This document shows positions 42,905-51,001 of a stretch of DNA of 64,000 nt, piece after piece; positions within the stretch are counted from its first letter, which is position 1; every line of letters begins with the position of its first letter. This stretch comes from Paenibacillus piri (GTDB taxonomy: Bacteria; Bacillota; Bacilli; Paenibacillales; NBRC-103111). A program made the position numbers and the translations under genes. Location of the stretch: NCBI RefSeq assembly GCF_004354045.1, contig NZ_SMRT01000003.1, forward strand, positions 62,001 through 126,000, written 5' to 3'. The notes under the pieces were generated by a model. It worked only from the letters and a program-made list of their open reading frames with translations, searched no databases and was not told the DNA's origin.

Positions 42905-45457
42905 TTACAGCGTCGTAATCAGAGGGAGTTCGAAGGAAGTCGCGAAATTCGGACTGACGGGCCGGATGCGTGCGGAAAAATGGGCGCCATGCCGCAAATG
43001 GGAAGGGATCATGGCTCGGTACTTCATCACCCGGTTGTCGATTTCCTTCACCGGGCTCATAGTTACGACAACAGGCTGCCAATGGCCCTCCTGTTCCTCG
43101 TAGTAGATGAGCTCCACGGCGGTGTCCATATACCAGACAGGTCCGAATTTAATCGTTGCGGTCACTTCCTTGAGCGGCTGCCCGAGCTCTTTCACCGTTC
43201 CGGCAGGATTCAAGGCGCGTTCGCCGGAGCCGTCATTGATTTCCAAAAATTTGACAAAATGCCAATTCGCCTTCATAAACGATTTATAGTCGGCGACCTT
43301 GACCGCCAGCTCATTACGATCGGCTAAAAACGATAAGGTCCGGTTCAATGTCGGCATATAAGACGAATGGGTATAATCCATGACCATCCGGTGCGTATTA
43401 TAGACGGGGGCCAGCGTCATGATCGATCGTTTCATTCTGTCAACCCATTGGGCCGGAAGCGGGCCCTGGTTGTAATACAGCGGGATGACTTCCTGTTCGA
43501 GCAGCCGGTAAACAGAGTCGGTATTTTCGCGTTCCTGCGCTTGCGGGTCGGCGCTGAAGTCCCCTTCGATTCGCCAACCGTTCGTCCCTTCATAGGCTTC
43601 GTCCCACCAGCCGTCCAGCACGCTGAGATTGATAACGCCGTTCATGGCGGCTTTTTGACCGCTCGTACCGCTTGCTTCGTAAGGACGGAGCGGGTTGTTC
43701 AGCCATACGTCGACTCCTTGCACCAAATAGCGCGCCATGTTCATATCGTAATTTTCGAGCAGGACGATTTTACCGCGGAACCGCTCCATCCGGGATACCA
43801 GATAAATGTCACGGAGCATATCCTGACCCGGCTGATCGGCGGGATGGGCTTTGCCTGCAAACATAAATTGGACGGGACGGTCGGGATCGTTGACCAGCCG
43901 GTCCAGCCGGTCCAAATCTTTGAAAAGAAGCGTAGCTCTTTTATAAGTCGCGAACCGTCGGGCGAAACCGATCGTTAATGCTTTGCCGGATAAGTAGCCG
44001 CCGACCTCTTCGACCAAATGAGCGGGCATATCGTTTCGGCGCCGGTGCTCCCGAAGGTTGGAGCGCGCGTAACCGATCAGCTTTTCTTTTAGCCGGGTAT
44101 GCGTTTCCCATAACGACTCCGCAGGGATGAGCTCAACCTGCCTCCATAAATCATGGTTCGTCTGATTCGTCAGCCACGTTCCGGGCAGAAAACGGCCGTA
44201 CAGCTCTTTCAACTCATGGGCGAGCCAGCTGTTCATGTGAACGCCGTTCGTTATGTGGGAAATGGGCACTTCGTTCGTCTGGATATGGCCGTGGATCGAA
44301 CGGAACATTTCCCGCGACACTTCCCCGTGCAGCTTGCTGACCCCGTTGCGCAGAGCGGATGTATTCAAGGCAAGATGCGTCATGTTGAACAGCTGTTTTC
44401 CTTCGTCCAGACCAAGCCCGATCAAGCCTTCCTTATGCTCCGCCCAACGGGTAAGCAGCGGGCTCAAATAGTAGTCGGTCAGATGCAGCGGAAACGCGTC
44501 GTGACCGGCGGGCACCGGGGTATGTGTCGTAAAAACGGAACTGGCGCGAATGATTTCCACGGCGACATGGAACGGCACGCCCGCCTCCAGCTGTTCCCGG
44601 ATCCGCTCGTACGCCTGAAAAGCCGCATGTCCTTCGTTAATGTGATACACGGCGGTCGGCACATTCAGCGCACGCAGCACTTTCACCCCGCCCATGCCGA
44701 GCAGCATTTCCTGCGCGATGCGGGTATCCTGATCGCCGCCGTACAGCTGGGCAGTCAGTTCGCGGTCCCAGGGGCTGTTTTCTTCAACATCGGCATCGAG
44801 CAAATAGACGCTGACCCGGCCGACAAGCACCTGCCATATTCGCAATTGAACGGTGCGGTCGGCAAGCTGGAGCTGCACCGTTAACCACTCGTCTTGCCCG
44901 TTAAAAGCAGGGAGCAGGGGGAGCTTGGAAAAATCATAACGGACCGCTTCCGACAGCTGCCTGCCTTCTTTATTTATTTTTTGATTAAAGTAGCCCTTCT
45001 TGTATAACAGGCCGATTCCGACGAGAGGAAGTCCGAGGTCGCTGGCCGATTTGCAGTGATCTCCCGCAAGCACGCCAAGTCCCCCGGAATAAATCGGCAG
45101 CGATTCGTGAAAGCCGAATTCCGCGGAAAAATAGGCAAACTGCTGCTGACGGTGTTCGGGAAACGTTTTTTCGAACCAGGTATCGGCATGGCTGTATTCG
45201 TCCCATTGGCGAAAAACTTTTCCATACTGTTTTAAAAAGGCCGTATCTTTACTGAGCGGCTCCCAGACGTCCGGATGGGTTTCGGCCAGCAAACGAACAG
45301 GGTTGTGCAGAAACTGGTCCCACAGCTCCCGGCTGATCATGGCGAACAACTCCTTGGCGTCGTCATTCCAGCTGAACCACAGGTTATAGGCAAGCTCCGG
45401 CAGCCGCTCGATCGTTTTCGGAAGCTTCATGTTCCGGTAAGAAAACAAGGTATCCAT
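42905..45457 (-). CDS. Alpha-glucan phosphorylase (short GT35 type)
   Basis: 850 residues. Releases glucose 1-phosphate from glycogen or maltodextrin with pyridoxal phosphate. N-terminal DUF3417-type domain (LAYNLWFSWN), IYSGGLGVLAGDHCKSASDL near 115-134, HTPVPAGHDAF mid-protein, and the cofactor region ASGTSGQKAAMNGVINLSVLDG typical of GlgP. This short form is the archaeal/actinobacterial AGP type, not the classical GlgP. ATG 45457 is chosen behind AGGTTGGTGG; a TTG/GTG start a few codons earlier is possible. No other glycogen gene is adjacent. Confidence 0.92.
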   Translation of the reverse strand: MDTLFSYRNMKLPKTIERLPELAYNLWFSWNDDAKELFAMISRELWDQFLHNPVRLLAETHPDVWEPLSKDTAFLKQYGKVFRQWDEYSHADTWFEKTFPEHRQQQFAYFSAEFGFHESLPIYSGGLGVLAGDHCKSASDLGLPLVGIGLLYKKGYFNQKINKEGRQLSEAVRYDFSKLPLLPAFNGQDEWLTVQLQLADRTVQLRIWQVLVGRVSVYLLDADVEENSPWDRELTAQLYGGDQDTRIAQEMLLGMGGVKVLRALNVPTAVYHINEGHAAFQAYERIREQLEAGVPFHVAVEIIRASSVFTTHTPVPAGHDAFPLHLTDYYLSPLLTRWAEHKEGLIGLGLDEGKQLFNMTHLALNTSALRNGVSKLHGEVSREMFRSIHGHIQTNEVPISHITNGVHMNSWLAHELKELYGRFLPGTWLTNQTNHDLWRQVELIPAESLWETHTRLKEKLIGYARSNLREHRRRNDMPAHLVEEVGGYLSGKALTIGFARRFATYKRATLLFKDLDRLDRLVNDPDRPVQFMFAGKAHPADQPGQDMLRDIYLVSRMERFRGKIVLLENYDMNMARYLVQGVDVWLNNPLRPYEASGTSGQKAAMNGVINLSVLDGWWDEAYEGTNGWRIEGDFSADPQAQERENTDSVYRLLEQEVIPLYYNQGPLPAQWVDRMKRSIMTLAPVYNTHRMVMDYTHSSYMPTLNRTLSFLADRNELAVKVADYKSFMKANWHFVKFLEINDGSGERALNPAGTVKELGQPLKEVTATIKFGPVWYMDTAVELIYYEEQEGHWQPVVVTMSPVKEIDNRVMKYRAMIPSHLRHGAHFSARIRPVSPNFATSFELPLITTL

Positions 45458-45666
45458 GGCTGATTCCACCAACCTTTGACAATTTGTCTTGTTGTTCCCT
45501 TATTATTTTTTGAATGGCGTATTTTTATAAGCTTCAAATCCGGTGAGTCGATGCCCGCCCGGCGGCGGATCTTGGTTTCGTTCACCGTTGTCTCCAAGAT
45601 TTCTTCTAACTCCCGGATTTCCAACACCCAGCCGCTCGGCATTTGTATCCGAAAACGATTCCTCGT

Positions 45667-46926
45667 CTATCTATATTTACCCAAAAGCTTCATCCACGGC
45701 TTCGTGATCCGATAAAGAAGATAAAGAAGCACCAGCGCCAAAACAGCAGCGGCGAACGAGACGGCTCCCCAAGGTACGGTATACTTCAGCAGGGTGGTAA
45801 TGGGGGAGGCAACATCCAAATTCGGGACAAAAGCGGCGATCGCTCCGCGATAAGGCTGCAACGGCTCCCATAAAACGAAAACGGCTGCGGCCGCCATCAA
45901 ACCGTGCAAAAGCCGGGCTGCGCAAAAAGGCAAATAACGCAGGTTCGTATGATGGAGCAGGCTGACAATTTGCGCGTGTACCGATAGACCGGCCCATGAA
46001 AGTACAAAGGCGGCGATGGCGGTTTTATATACGAGATCGATCTGAGCCCCGGCCCCGCCGGCTGCTTTCGCACCCAGCGTTACTTCAAACAGGCCGTTAG
46101 CGACCGCTTGCGATAGCGCGAGGGGGACGCCGAAAAATTGAAGCACCGAATTAATGCCTATGTAAAAAATGCTCATTATATGCGCCGAAGTCATAATCTC
46201 CATCACAACGGAGAAAAATACAACCAGTCCTCCGACGACGAGAATATTTTGCAGCGACGTGCGCACCGCCTGCTGCAGCATATCGCCCAAGGCGCGGCCG
46301 TCCTGCATGCGGGCGGCATGCATCGCTTCGAAGGCGCGGGCGATAATGTTGGACGATGCGCCCAACGGCCTGGGAGCTGCAGGCTCGGCATGTGACGGGC
46401 CAGTTGCCCTGCGACCATGGAAGCGCATCAGCAGCCCGAGCAGGATGGCCGTACCGTAATGCGCGGCGGCCAATATTCCGGCGAGACCGGCATCCTGGAA
46501 AAAGCCGAGCGATACCGCCCCGATCAGAAAGATCGGATCGGATGAGGTCGTGAACGCGACGAGCCGTTCGCCTTCCTCGCGGTTGACGAGCCGCTGCTCC
46601 CACAGCTGGGAGGTGAGCCGCGCGCCGATAGGATAGCCTGCGGCGAAGCCCATCGCCATGACGAAGCCGCCGATTCCGGGGATACGGAACAACGGCCGCA
46701 TTATCGGATCAAACAGCGTTCCGAAAAAGTGGACGAGCCCCATGCCCAGCATCATTTCGGAAATGACGAAAAATGGAAACAGCGCGGGAAACAGCACGTC
46801 CCACCATATGGCAACCCCTTTCAGCGAAGCATGGAACGATTCGGCCGGAAAAAAAATCGTTAAGCCCATTAGTCCGATCATAGTCATGGCGATGATGAAT
46901 ACAGGGGAAAATTGTTTCAAGGGCAT
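45667..46926 (-). CDS. ylbJ: Sporulation integral membrane protein YlbJ (SpoVV-like)
   Basis: 419 residues, about eight to ten hydrophobic segments, nucleoside-transporter gate-like motifs such as GFAAGYPIGARLTSQL near residues 93-108. YlbJ (SpoVV) moves dipicolinic acid from the mother cell across the outer forespore membrane in Bacillus. Start ATG lies 10 bases after AGGAGG, which follows a tandem hairpin array. Confidence 0.88.
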   Translation of the reverse strand: MPLKQFSPVFIIAMTMIGLMGLTIFFPAESFHASLKGVAIWWDVLFPALFPFFVISEMMLGMGLVHFFGTLFDPIMRPLFRIPGIGGFVMAMGFAAGYPIGARLTSQLWEQRLVNREEGERLVAFTTSSDPIFLIGAVSLGFFQDAGLAGILAAAHYGTAILLGLLMRFHGRRATGPSHAEPAAPRPLGASSNIIARAFEAMHAARMQDGRALGDMLQQAVRTSLQNILVVGGLVVFFSVVMEIMTSAHIMSIFYIGINSVLQFFGVPLALSQAVANGLFEVTLGAKAAGGAGAQIDLVYKTAIAAFVLSWAGLSVHAQIVSLLHHTNLRYLPFCAARLLHGLMAAAAVFVLWEPLQPYRGAIAAFVPNLDVASPITTLLKYTVPWGAVSFAAAVLALVLLYLLYRITKPWMKLLGKYR

Positions 46927-46944
46927 GTGGGGGAAACCTCCTCA

Positions 46945-47047
46945 GGGCTTTCCGTAAGGAAAGCCGGCATCGAAAGCATAAGCTTGGGCTTTCCGTAAGG
47001 AAAGCCGGCATCGAAAGCATAAGCTTGGGCTTTCCGTAAGGAAAGCC
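46945..47047 (-). repeat. Tandem 41-bp hairpin repeats in front of the ylbJ Shine-Dalgarno site
   Basis: Two and a half copies at period 41 (46945, 46986, 47027). Each has the hairpin GGCTTTCC-TTAC-GGAAAGCC; between hairpins lies AAGCTTATGCTTTCGATGCC. The last hairpin is followed on the minus strand by CTGAGGAGG, the ribosome site. Same plan as the arrays before yutD and nadK. Confidence 0.85.
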
Positions 47048-47201
47048 TTCCGCTTGCATCATTGCAGCTGCGGCTTGGTTCCGAGTCCTAGCTCATAGAA
47101 CGAAAGGCCCGTCAGTTACTTATATGTACAAGGCCAGGGAGACATGCCTGAACGAAACAGGACAAGCAGGCATAAAAATAACAGGCATTTGCTTAAAAAT
47201 G

Positions 47202-47230
47202 CTGAATTATTTTTACGATTATGGTACAAT
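47202..47230 (+). promoter_or_regulatory. Promoter of the 31-codon gene
   Basis: CTGAAT (47202-47207), 17-bp spacer, TACAAT (47225-47230) with TGG before it (extended -10). Confidence 0.55.
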
Positions 47231-47261
47231 AGTACCAATATGAGAATAGGGGTTGATCCTT

Positions 47262-47357
47262 ATGATGGGTGTAATTGCTGGAATTCTCGTATGTGCGTTC
47301 GTCTATGTCATTAGGGAAACATTAATGACCTCCGGCGAGGAGGACTTGGAGAACTGA
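47262..47357 (+). CDS. 31-residue small membrane protein
   Basis: Reads MMGVIAGILVCAFVYVIRET then an acidic end MTSGEEDLEN. One hydrophobic helix (about residues 3-17). AGGGG lies before the tandem ATG codons (47262 and 47265). It has its own promoter at 47202 and terminator at 47389, which supports a real small gene. Function unknown. Confidence 0.6.
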   Translation: MMGVIAGILVCAFVYVIRETLMTSGEEDLEN

Positions 47358-47388
47358 TGCAAGGAGCAGCTATTTCCACCAGCTAACG

Positions 47389-47421
47389 GATGCTAATCGC
47401 TCAGGCATTAGCATCTTTTTT
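47389..47421 (+). terminator. Terminator of the 31-codon gene
   Basis: GATGCTAAT-N9-ATTAGCATC, perfect 9-bp stem, followed by TTTTTT. Confidence 0.85.
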
Positions 47422-47461
47422 GTTTGTTCAAATACATCATTCAGATATGTGAGGTAACGAG

Positions 47462-47857
47462 ATGTCCGATCCGCGTAATCCACAGCCAACGACGTTGTAT
47501 GAAATGATCGGCGGCGCAGGTACAGTCCGCAGCATGGTGGAAGCATTTTATCCGAAAGTGCAAAGCCATCCGTTGATAGGTCCGTTATTTCCCGACAATA
47601 TAGATCCGGTTAAGGAGAAGCAGTATTTATTTTTAACCCAGTTTTTTGGAGGTCCTCCGCTGTATTCGGAACAGTACGGGCATCCGATGATGCGTGCGCG
47701 GCATCTGCCGTTTGAAATCACGCCTCAACGGGCTGACGCCTGGCTCGGCTGCATGAAGGAGGCGCTTGCCGAAATCGGCATGGAGGCCGGATTGGCCGAA
47801 CTGGTACTGCAGCGGCTGCAGGGGCCTGCCTATCATTTTGTAAATAAGGAAGGATAA
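47462..47857 (+). CDS. Truncated haemoglobin, group II (YjbI-like)
   Basis: 131 residues. Globin motifs YEMIGG, the MVEAFYPKV helix, and the heme-proximal region RHLPFEITPQRADAWLGCM are typical of group II truncated haemoglobins, which bind oxygen or nitric oxide in the cytoplasm. GAGGT precedes the ATG. Stands 47 bp before the DUF2225 gene. Confidence 0.9.
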   Translation: MSDPRNPQPTTLYEMIGGAGTVRSMVEAFYPKVQSHPLIGPLFPDNIDPVKEKQYLFLTQFFGGPPLYSEQYGHPMMRARHLPFEITPQRADAWLGCMKEALAEIGMEAGLAELVLQRLQGPAYHFVNKEG

Positions 47858-47904
47858 GTCTCATATATGGACTTGCATTCATTTTATTCAAGGATGTGTA
47901 GCTT

Positions 47905-48609
47905 ATGGTAGAGCCGTTATATCATGTCAAAGTGGAATGCACTTACTGCCAGTTCTCGTTTGAAACGTCCAGAGTGAGACCGAGCTTTAAAAAAGCGAAG
48001 CATACGGATACCGATTTCTGTATCCATTACAAAGATGTGAATCCCGACTATTATGTCGTTCGCGTCTGCCCGTTTTGCGGATATGCCGACTCCGAGAACG
48101 CATCCGGCAAGCTGTCGCCGGCGCAACGCCAGGAATTCCGCGAGAAGGTCGCGGATCATTGGACGCCGAAGGAGCTCGGAAACGAGCGCAGCTGGGAGGA
48201 TGCGATGCAGGCGTACAAGCTCGCGCTCGTTTGTGCCCAGATCCGGAACGAGAAGGGGCGCGTGATCGCCGGGCTGCTGCATCATATCGCATGGCTGTAC
48301 CGTTATCGGGGAGAGGTGGAGCAGGAGCAGCGGTTTTTGCAATTTGCTTTGGATGAGTATACGAATGTGTTCGAAACGGAAGCGGGGGAGCTGAACAATG
48401 CCCGGCTGATGTATTTGATGGGTGAATTGAACCGCAGGCTAAAAAACTATAAGGAAGCGGTCAAATGGTTCGGCAGAGTGATTAACGACAAGCGGATCAT
48501 GGATGCCGCGATGATTCGCGCCTCCCGCGAGCAATGGGTCACGACAAGGGAAGATATGCTCGCCGAGCAGCTGGAGCTGCCGGAGGAGATGCTGAGCGAG
48601 AAAAAGTAA
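47905..48609 (+). CDS. DUF2225 family protein with zinc-binding CxxC pairs
   Basis: 234 residues. CTYC (about residues 12-15) and CPFC (about 56-59) probably form one zinc site, followed by helical TPR-like repeats (about 95-215). The family is common in Bacilli; function is not known. ATG behind AAGGATGTG. Confidence 0.85.
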   Translation: MVEPLYHVKVECTYCQFSFETSRVRPSFKKAKHTDTDFCIHYKDVNPDYYVVRVCPFCGYADSENASGKLSPAQRQEFREKVADHWTPKELGNERSWEDAMQAYKLALVCAQIRNEKGRVIAGLLHHIAWLYRYRGEVEQEQRFLQFALDEYTNVFETEAGELNNARLMYLMGELNRRLKNYKEAVKWFGRVINDKRIMDAAMIRASREQWVTTREDMLAEQLELPEEMLSEKK

Positions 48610-48681
48610 AACAACATCATGCTGCCCGCCTTTGGACAATCCGTATTAAGCCAACCATATACGAGGTTAAAGCAAGTTATA

Positions 48682-48730
48682 CATAAGGATAAACGGCTTC
48701 GCCGTCCTTAAAGGACAGGCGCGTTTGTCC
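48682..48730 (-). repeat. REP-like hairpin repeat, copy 3 of 5 (inverted, partial)
   Basis: Reverse-complement match to the copy at 54854: AAGGATAAACGGCTTCGCCG followed by TCCTTAAAGGACAGGCGCGTTTGTC. The distal arm seems missing. Confidence 0.6.
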
Positions 48731-48758
48731 GTATAAAAACTTATACGCTATTCAACTA

Positions 48759-48954
48759 TATAAGTTGAACCAAAGAACATCCGAGATAAACGTAATGAAA
48801 TGGAAAAAGGGAATGGTCTTGCAGGCGAGTTTTGGCTTTGAGTTTCTTCTAGCCGAAGGCCTATAAGATCAAGGAAACTCAAAACAAGATGTCTGAAGCT
48901 GCAAGGCCATCCCTTTTGGAATGCAATGGACACGCTTTATTGGTTCAACTTATA
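48759..48954. mobile_element. MITE-like 196-bp fold-back element
   Basis: Perfect 15-bp terminal inverted repeats, TATAAGTTGAACCAA (48759-48773) and its complement (48940-48954). Inner arms AAAGGGAATGGTCTTGCAG and CTGCAAGGCCATCCCTTT, and GAGTTTC/GAAACTC, pair as well, so the whole element can fold into one long hairpin. No gene inside. Flanking TA could be the target. Probably a non-autonomous transposon derivative; the parent was not seen. Confidence 0.7.
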
Positions 48955-49179
48955 AAAAAACCTCTATTCGAGGCCTATCCAAGATGAGCGACCGCGATTT
49001 AAATGTAGGTTTTCTTGCAATATCAGAATTATTCAGCTCCGCTGAAAACATATAAAGTCTGATATTATAAAAAAACCTCTATCGAGGCCTATCCAAGATG
49101 AGCGACCGCGATTTAAATGTAGGTTTTCTTGCAATATCAGAATTATTCAGCTCCGCTGAAAACATATAAATTCTGATAT
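48951..49179. repeat. Tandem duplication of a 115-bp hairpin-bearing unit
   Basis: Unit 1 (48951-49065) and unit 2 (49066-49179) differ by about two positions. Each contains an AAAACCT/AGGTTTT pair and the nested hairpin ATATCAGAATT...AATTCTGATAT with TTCAGC/GCTGAA inside. The first unit begins at the right end of the fold-back element. With the REP-like copy and MITE this fills most of the 669-bp gene-free stretch 48610-49278. Confidence 0.85.
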
Positions 49180-49182
49180 TAT

Positions 49183-49235
49183 AAAAAAACGCTTCATGTC
49201 TTTTCCTGCGAAGGAAGCTGGCATGAAGCGTTTTT
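49183..49235 (-). terminator. Terminator of the diguanylate cyclase gene
   Basis: AAAAACGCTTCATG pairs with CATGAAGCGTTTTT across a 24-base loop that can itself pair in part; T-run on the minus strand. Confidence 0.85.
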
Positions 49236-49278
49236 GCCATTTACGCGCCTCGCGGCGCCTCGGGCTCTATTCTGAACA

Positions 49279-50361
49279 TTAGCCGGTCCCCATATAAATA
49301 TCGTTGAAAAAGGTAAAGCGGTTTTTCCCGTTGTTTTTGGATGCGTACAGCGCTTCGTCCGCCTCGGAAATGAGCCTCAGCAGCTCATCCTGCGAGGCTG
49401 CGGATACGGATATGCCGATGGATACCGTCGTGCTCTCCGTTTCCCTGCTGGCGGATTGATGCGCTTCCACGGCGCGGCACAGCTTTTGGCCGTAATGGCT
49501 CAGCTCGTCATAGTCGGTCACTTGGCTTAGAACGATAAATTCTTCTCCGCCATACCGCGCCACATAATCATGCTCGTAAATCGCCCCGCGCAAAATTTGA
49601 CCGACTTCGCACAGCAGCCGGTCTCCTTGAAGATGGCCGAACGTGTCGTTATATTTTTTGAAATTGTCAATATCGATCATCATGATGGACACAGGCCGAA
49701 GCTGTATCGTATTGCCGGCGGTATTCATGAAGCTTCTCAAATTCGGAAGGCCGGTCAGCCCGTCCTGATTCGCCTGGAGCTCCAACCGGCGCTGCAGCAT
49801 CCAATTGCGGTTCTCGTCGTTATACATAATTATGAGAACGATGACGGCCGCAACGGATAAAAACAGGATCATGACATGGGCGCTGAAAAAATAAAACGAT
49901 ACATCCCGCTGCATCGCTCCGCTGATCGCTACTCTTACAATTGCCAAAATAGAGCAGATTTTGATGCCATCTATATAAGGAATGACGGCAAATCCGGAAT
50001 CCGTTTCCTTACGGTGAAACATGGAGCTTATGATGGCGGGGATGACAAAGTCATAAGCAATGCGCATCCAGCCGAACGGTTCTTCGATCGAATAAACATA
50101 CAACGAGGGTATAATGGCGGACAGCAGCGAGATCTGCCATCCGAAGCGCAATCCGGCCATGACGATGGGTGCGAAGGAAAGGTCGGTTGTAAGCGTATGG
50201 TCGGGTATTGGCTGAAGCATCATGAGGATGCAGGCCAAGCCGGTCAAGAGAGGAGCGCCTAAAGCTTCGTAACGCTCCATAAACAGCCTGTTTTTTAATT
50301 TTAATGCGATATAGCTTAATGCGATAAGCGTGCAGGCATTCGCAAACGGAATATGGTACAT
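49279..50361 (-). CDS. Membrane diguanylate cyclase (5TMR-LYT plus GGDEF)
   Basis: 360 residues. N-terminal half has about five or six hydrophobic segments of the 5TM-LytS/YhcK type (to about 190), then a GGDEF domain with active-site GGEEF near residue 275-279. It makes cyclic di-GMP. The product-inhibition motif RxxD expected five residues before GGEEF reads YEHD, so that site is absent. AGGAG precedes the ATG. Confidence 0.9.
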   Translation of the reverse strand: MYHIPFANACTLIALSYIALKLKNRLFMERYEALGAPLLTGLACILMMLQPIPDHTLTTDLSFAPIVMAGLRFGWQISLLSAIIPSLYVYSIEEPFGWMRIAYDFVIPAIISSMFHRKETDSGFAVIPYIDGIKICSILAIVRVAISGAMQRDVSFYFFSAHVMILFLSVAAVIVLIIMYNDENRNWMLQRRLELQANQDGLTGLPNLRSFMNTAGNTIQLRPVSIMMIDIDNFKKYNDTFGHLQGDRLLCEVGQILRGAIYEHDYVARYGGEEFIVLSQVTDYDELSHYGQKLCRAVEAHQSASRETESTTVSIGISVSAASQDELLRLISEADEALYASKNNGKNRFTFFNDIYMGTG

Positions 50362-50409
50362 AGGCTGTTTCCACTCCTGATAAAGCCGGCAATCGTTAAA
50401 ATATTGATG

Positions 50410-50649
50410 TCAGCCTCGGGTTCTTAAAGGTTGGTTAGCAAGCAGATAATCACGGTCTGCATCCACCAAGGTGATTTTGTTGCGGCAGCAAGGAAAAACG
50501 AGCAATCGCTTTACGCCGCGGCTGATATCGGGTAAATCGTTGCGTTTCAGCGGAAGCAGCACGTTCGATTCGCCGCAAAATGGACATTCGTGCACATATA
50601 CGTCCTGCTGAACCAATTCATAGGGCCAGGTCCGGTCGAATGGAATCAT
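50410..50649 (-). CDS. Small protein with CxxC and CC cysteines, unknown function
   Basis: 79 residues. CPFC (about 22-25) and CC (about 54-55) could form one zinc site. GAGGT precedes the ATG, which lies 3 bp after the yycC stop, so the two form an operon. Not recognised beyond that. Confidence 0.7.
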   Translation of the reverse strand: MIPFDRTWPYELVQQDVYVHECPFCGESNVLLPLKRNDLPDISRGVKRLLVFPCCRNKITLVDADRDYLLANQPLRTRG

Positions 50650-50652
50650 CGG

Positions 50653-50838
50653 CTATGACCTCTGATTCGAGGAATCCGAGCCGTCCGGCTCCCCGCCGGG
50701 TTCCGTCTGCTGCTTAGCCAGCTCCGCCAGCTTTTGAAGTAAAATATGTTGGGGCATATGCATCAAATGTTCCAAAGGGACATTCAGCTGCTTGGCCAAT
50801 TTTTGTGCCGTTTCTGGTGAAATTTGTAAAGGTTTCAT
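50653..50838 (-). CDS. yycC: YycC family small protein
   Basis: 61 residues. MKPLQISPETAQKLAKQLNV and the LEHLMHMPQHILLQKLAEL block match YycC-like proteins of Bacilli; the last 20 residues are a variable polar tail. AGGAG lies 10 bases before the ATG. Function unknown. Confidence 0.75.
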   Translation of the reverse strand: MKPLQISPETAQKLAKQLNVPLEHLMHMPQHILLQKLAELAKQQTEPGGEPDGSDSSNQRS

Positions 50839-51001
50839 GATATGTCAGCTCCTGTCAATAGAACTATAGAACTATAGTCATCATTTAAACATACCAGCAG
50901 TAACAATTCAACCAAAATTTGGGGGAAGGTATTTTAGCAGCGGCATCAAGTATGGTTTAATTAGATTGTATGTACTTTCCAAAGAAAGGTGCGATGCCTG
51001 G

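Noticed and set aside
45427..45642. 71-codon minus-strand frame between ylbJ and the glucan phosphorylase gene
   Set aside because: The translation looks partly protein-like, but there is no ribosome site and it overlaps the phosphorylase start; it could still be a small or decayed gene.
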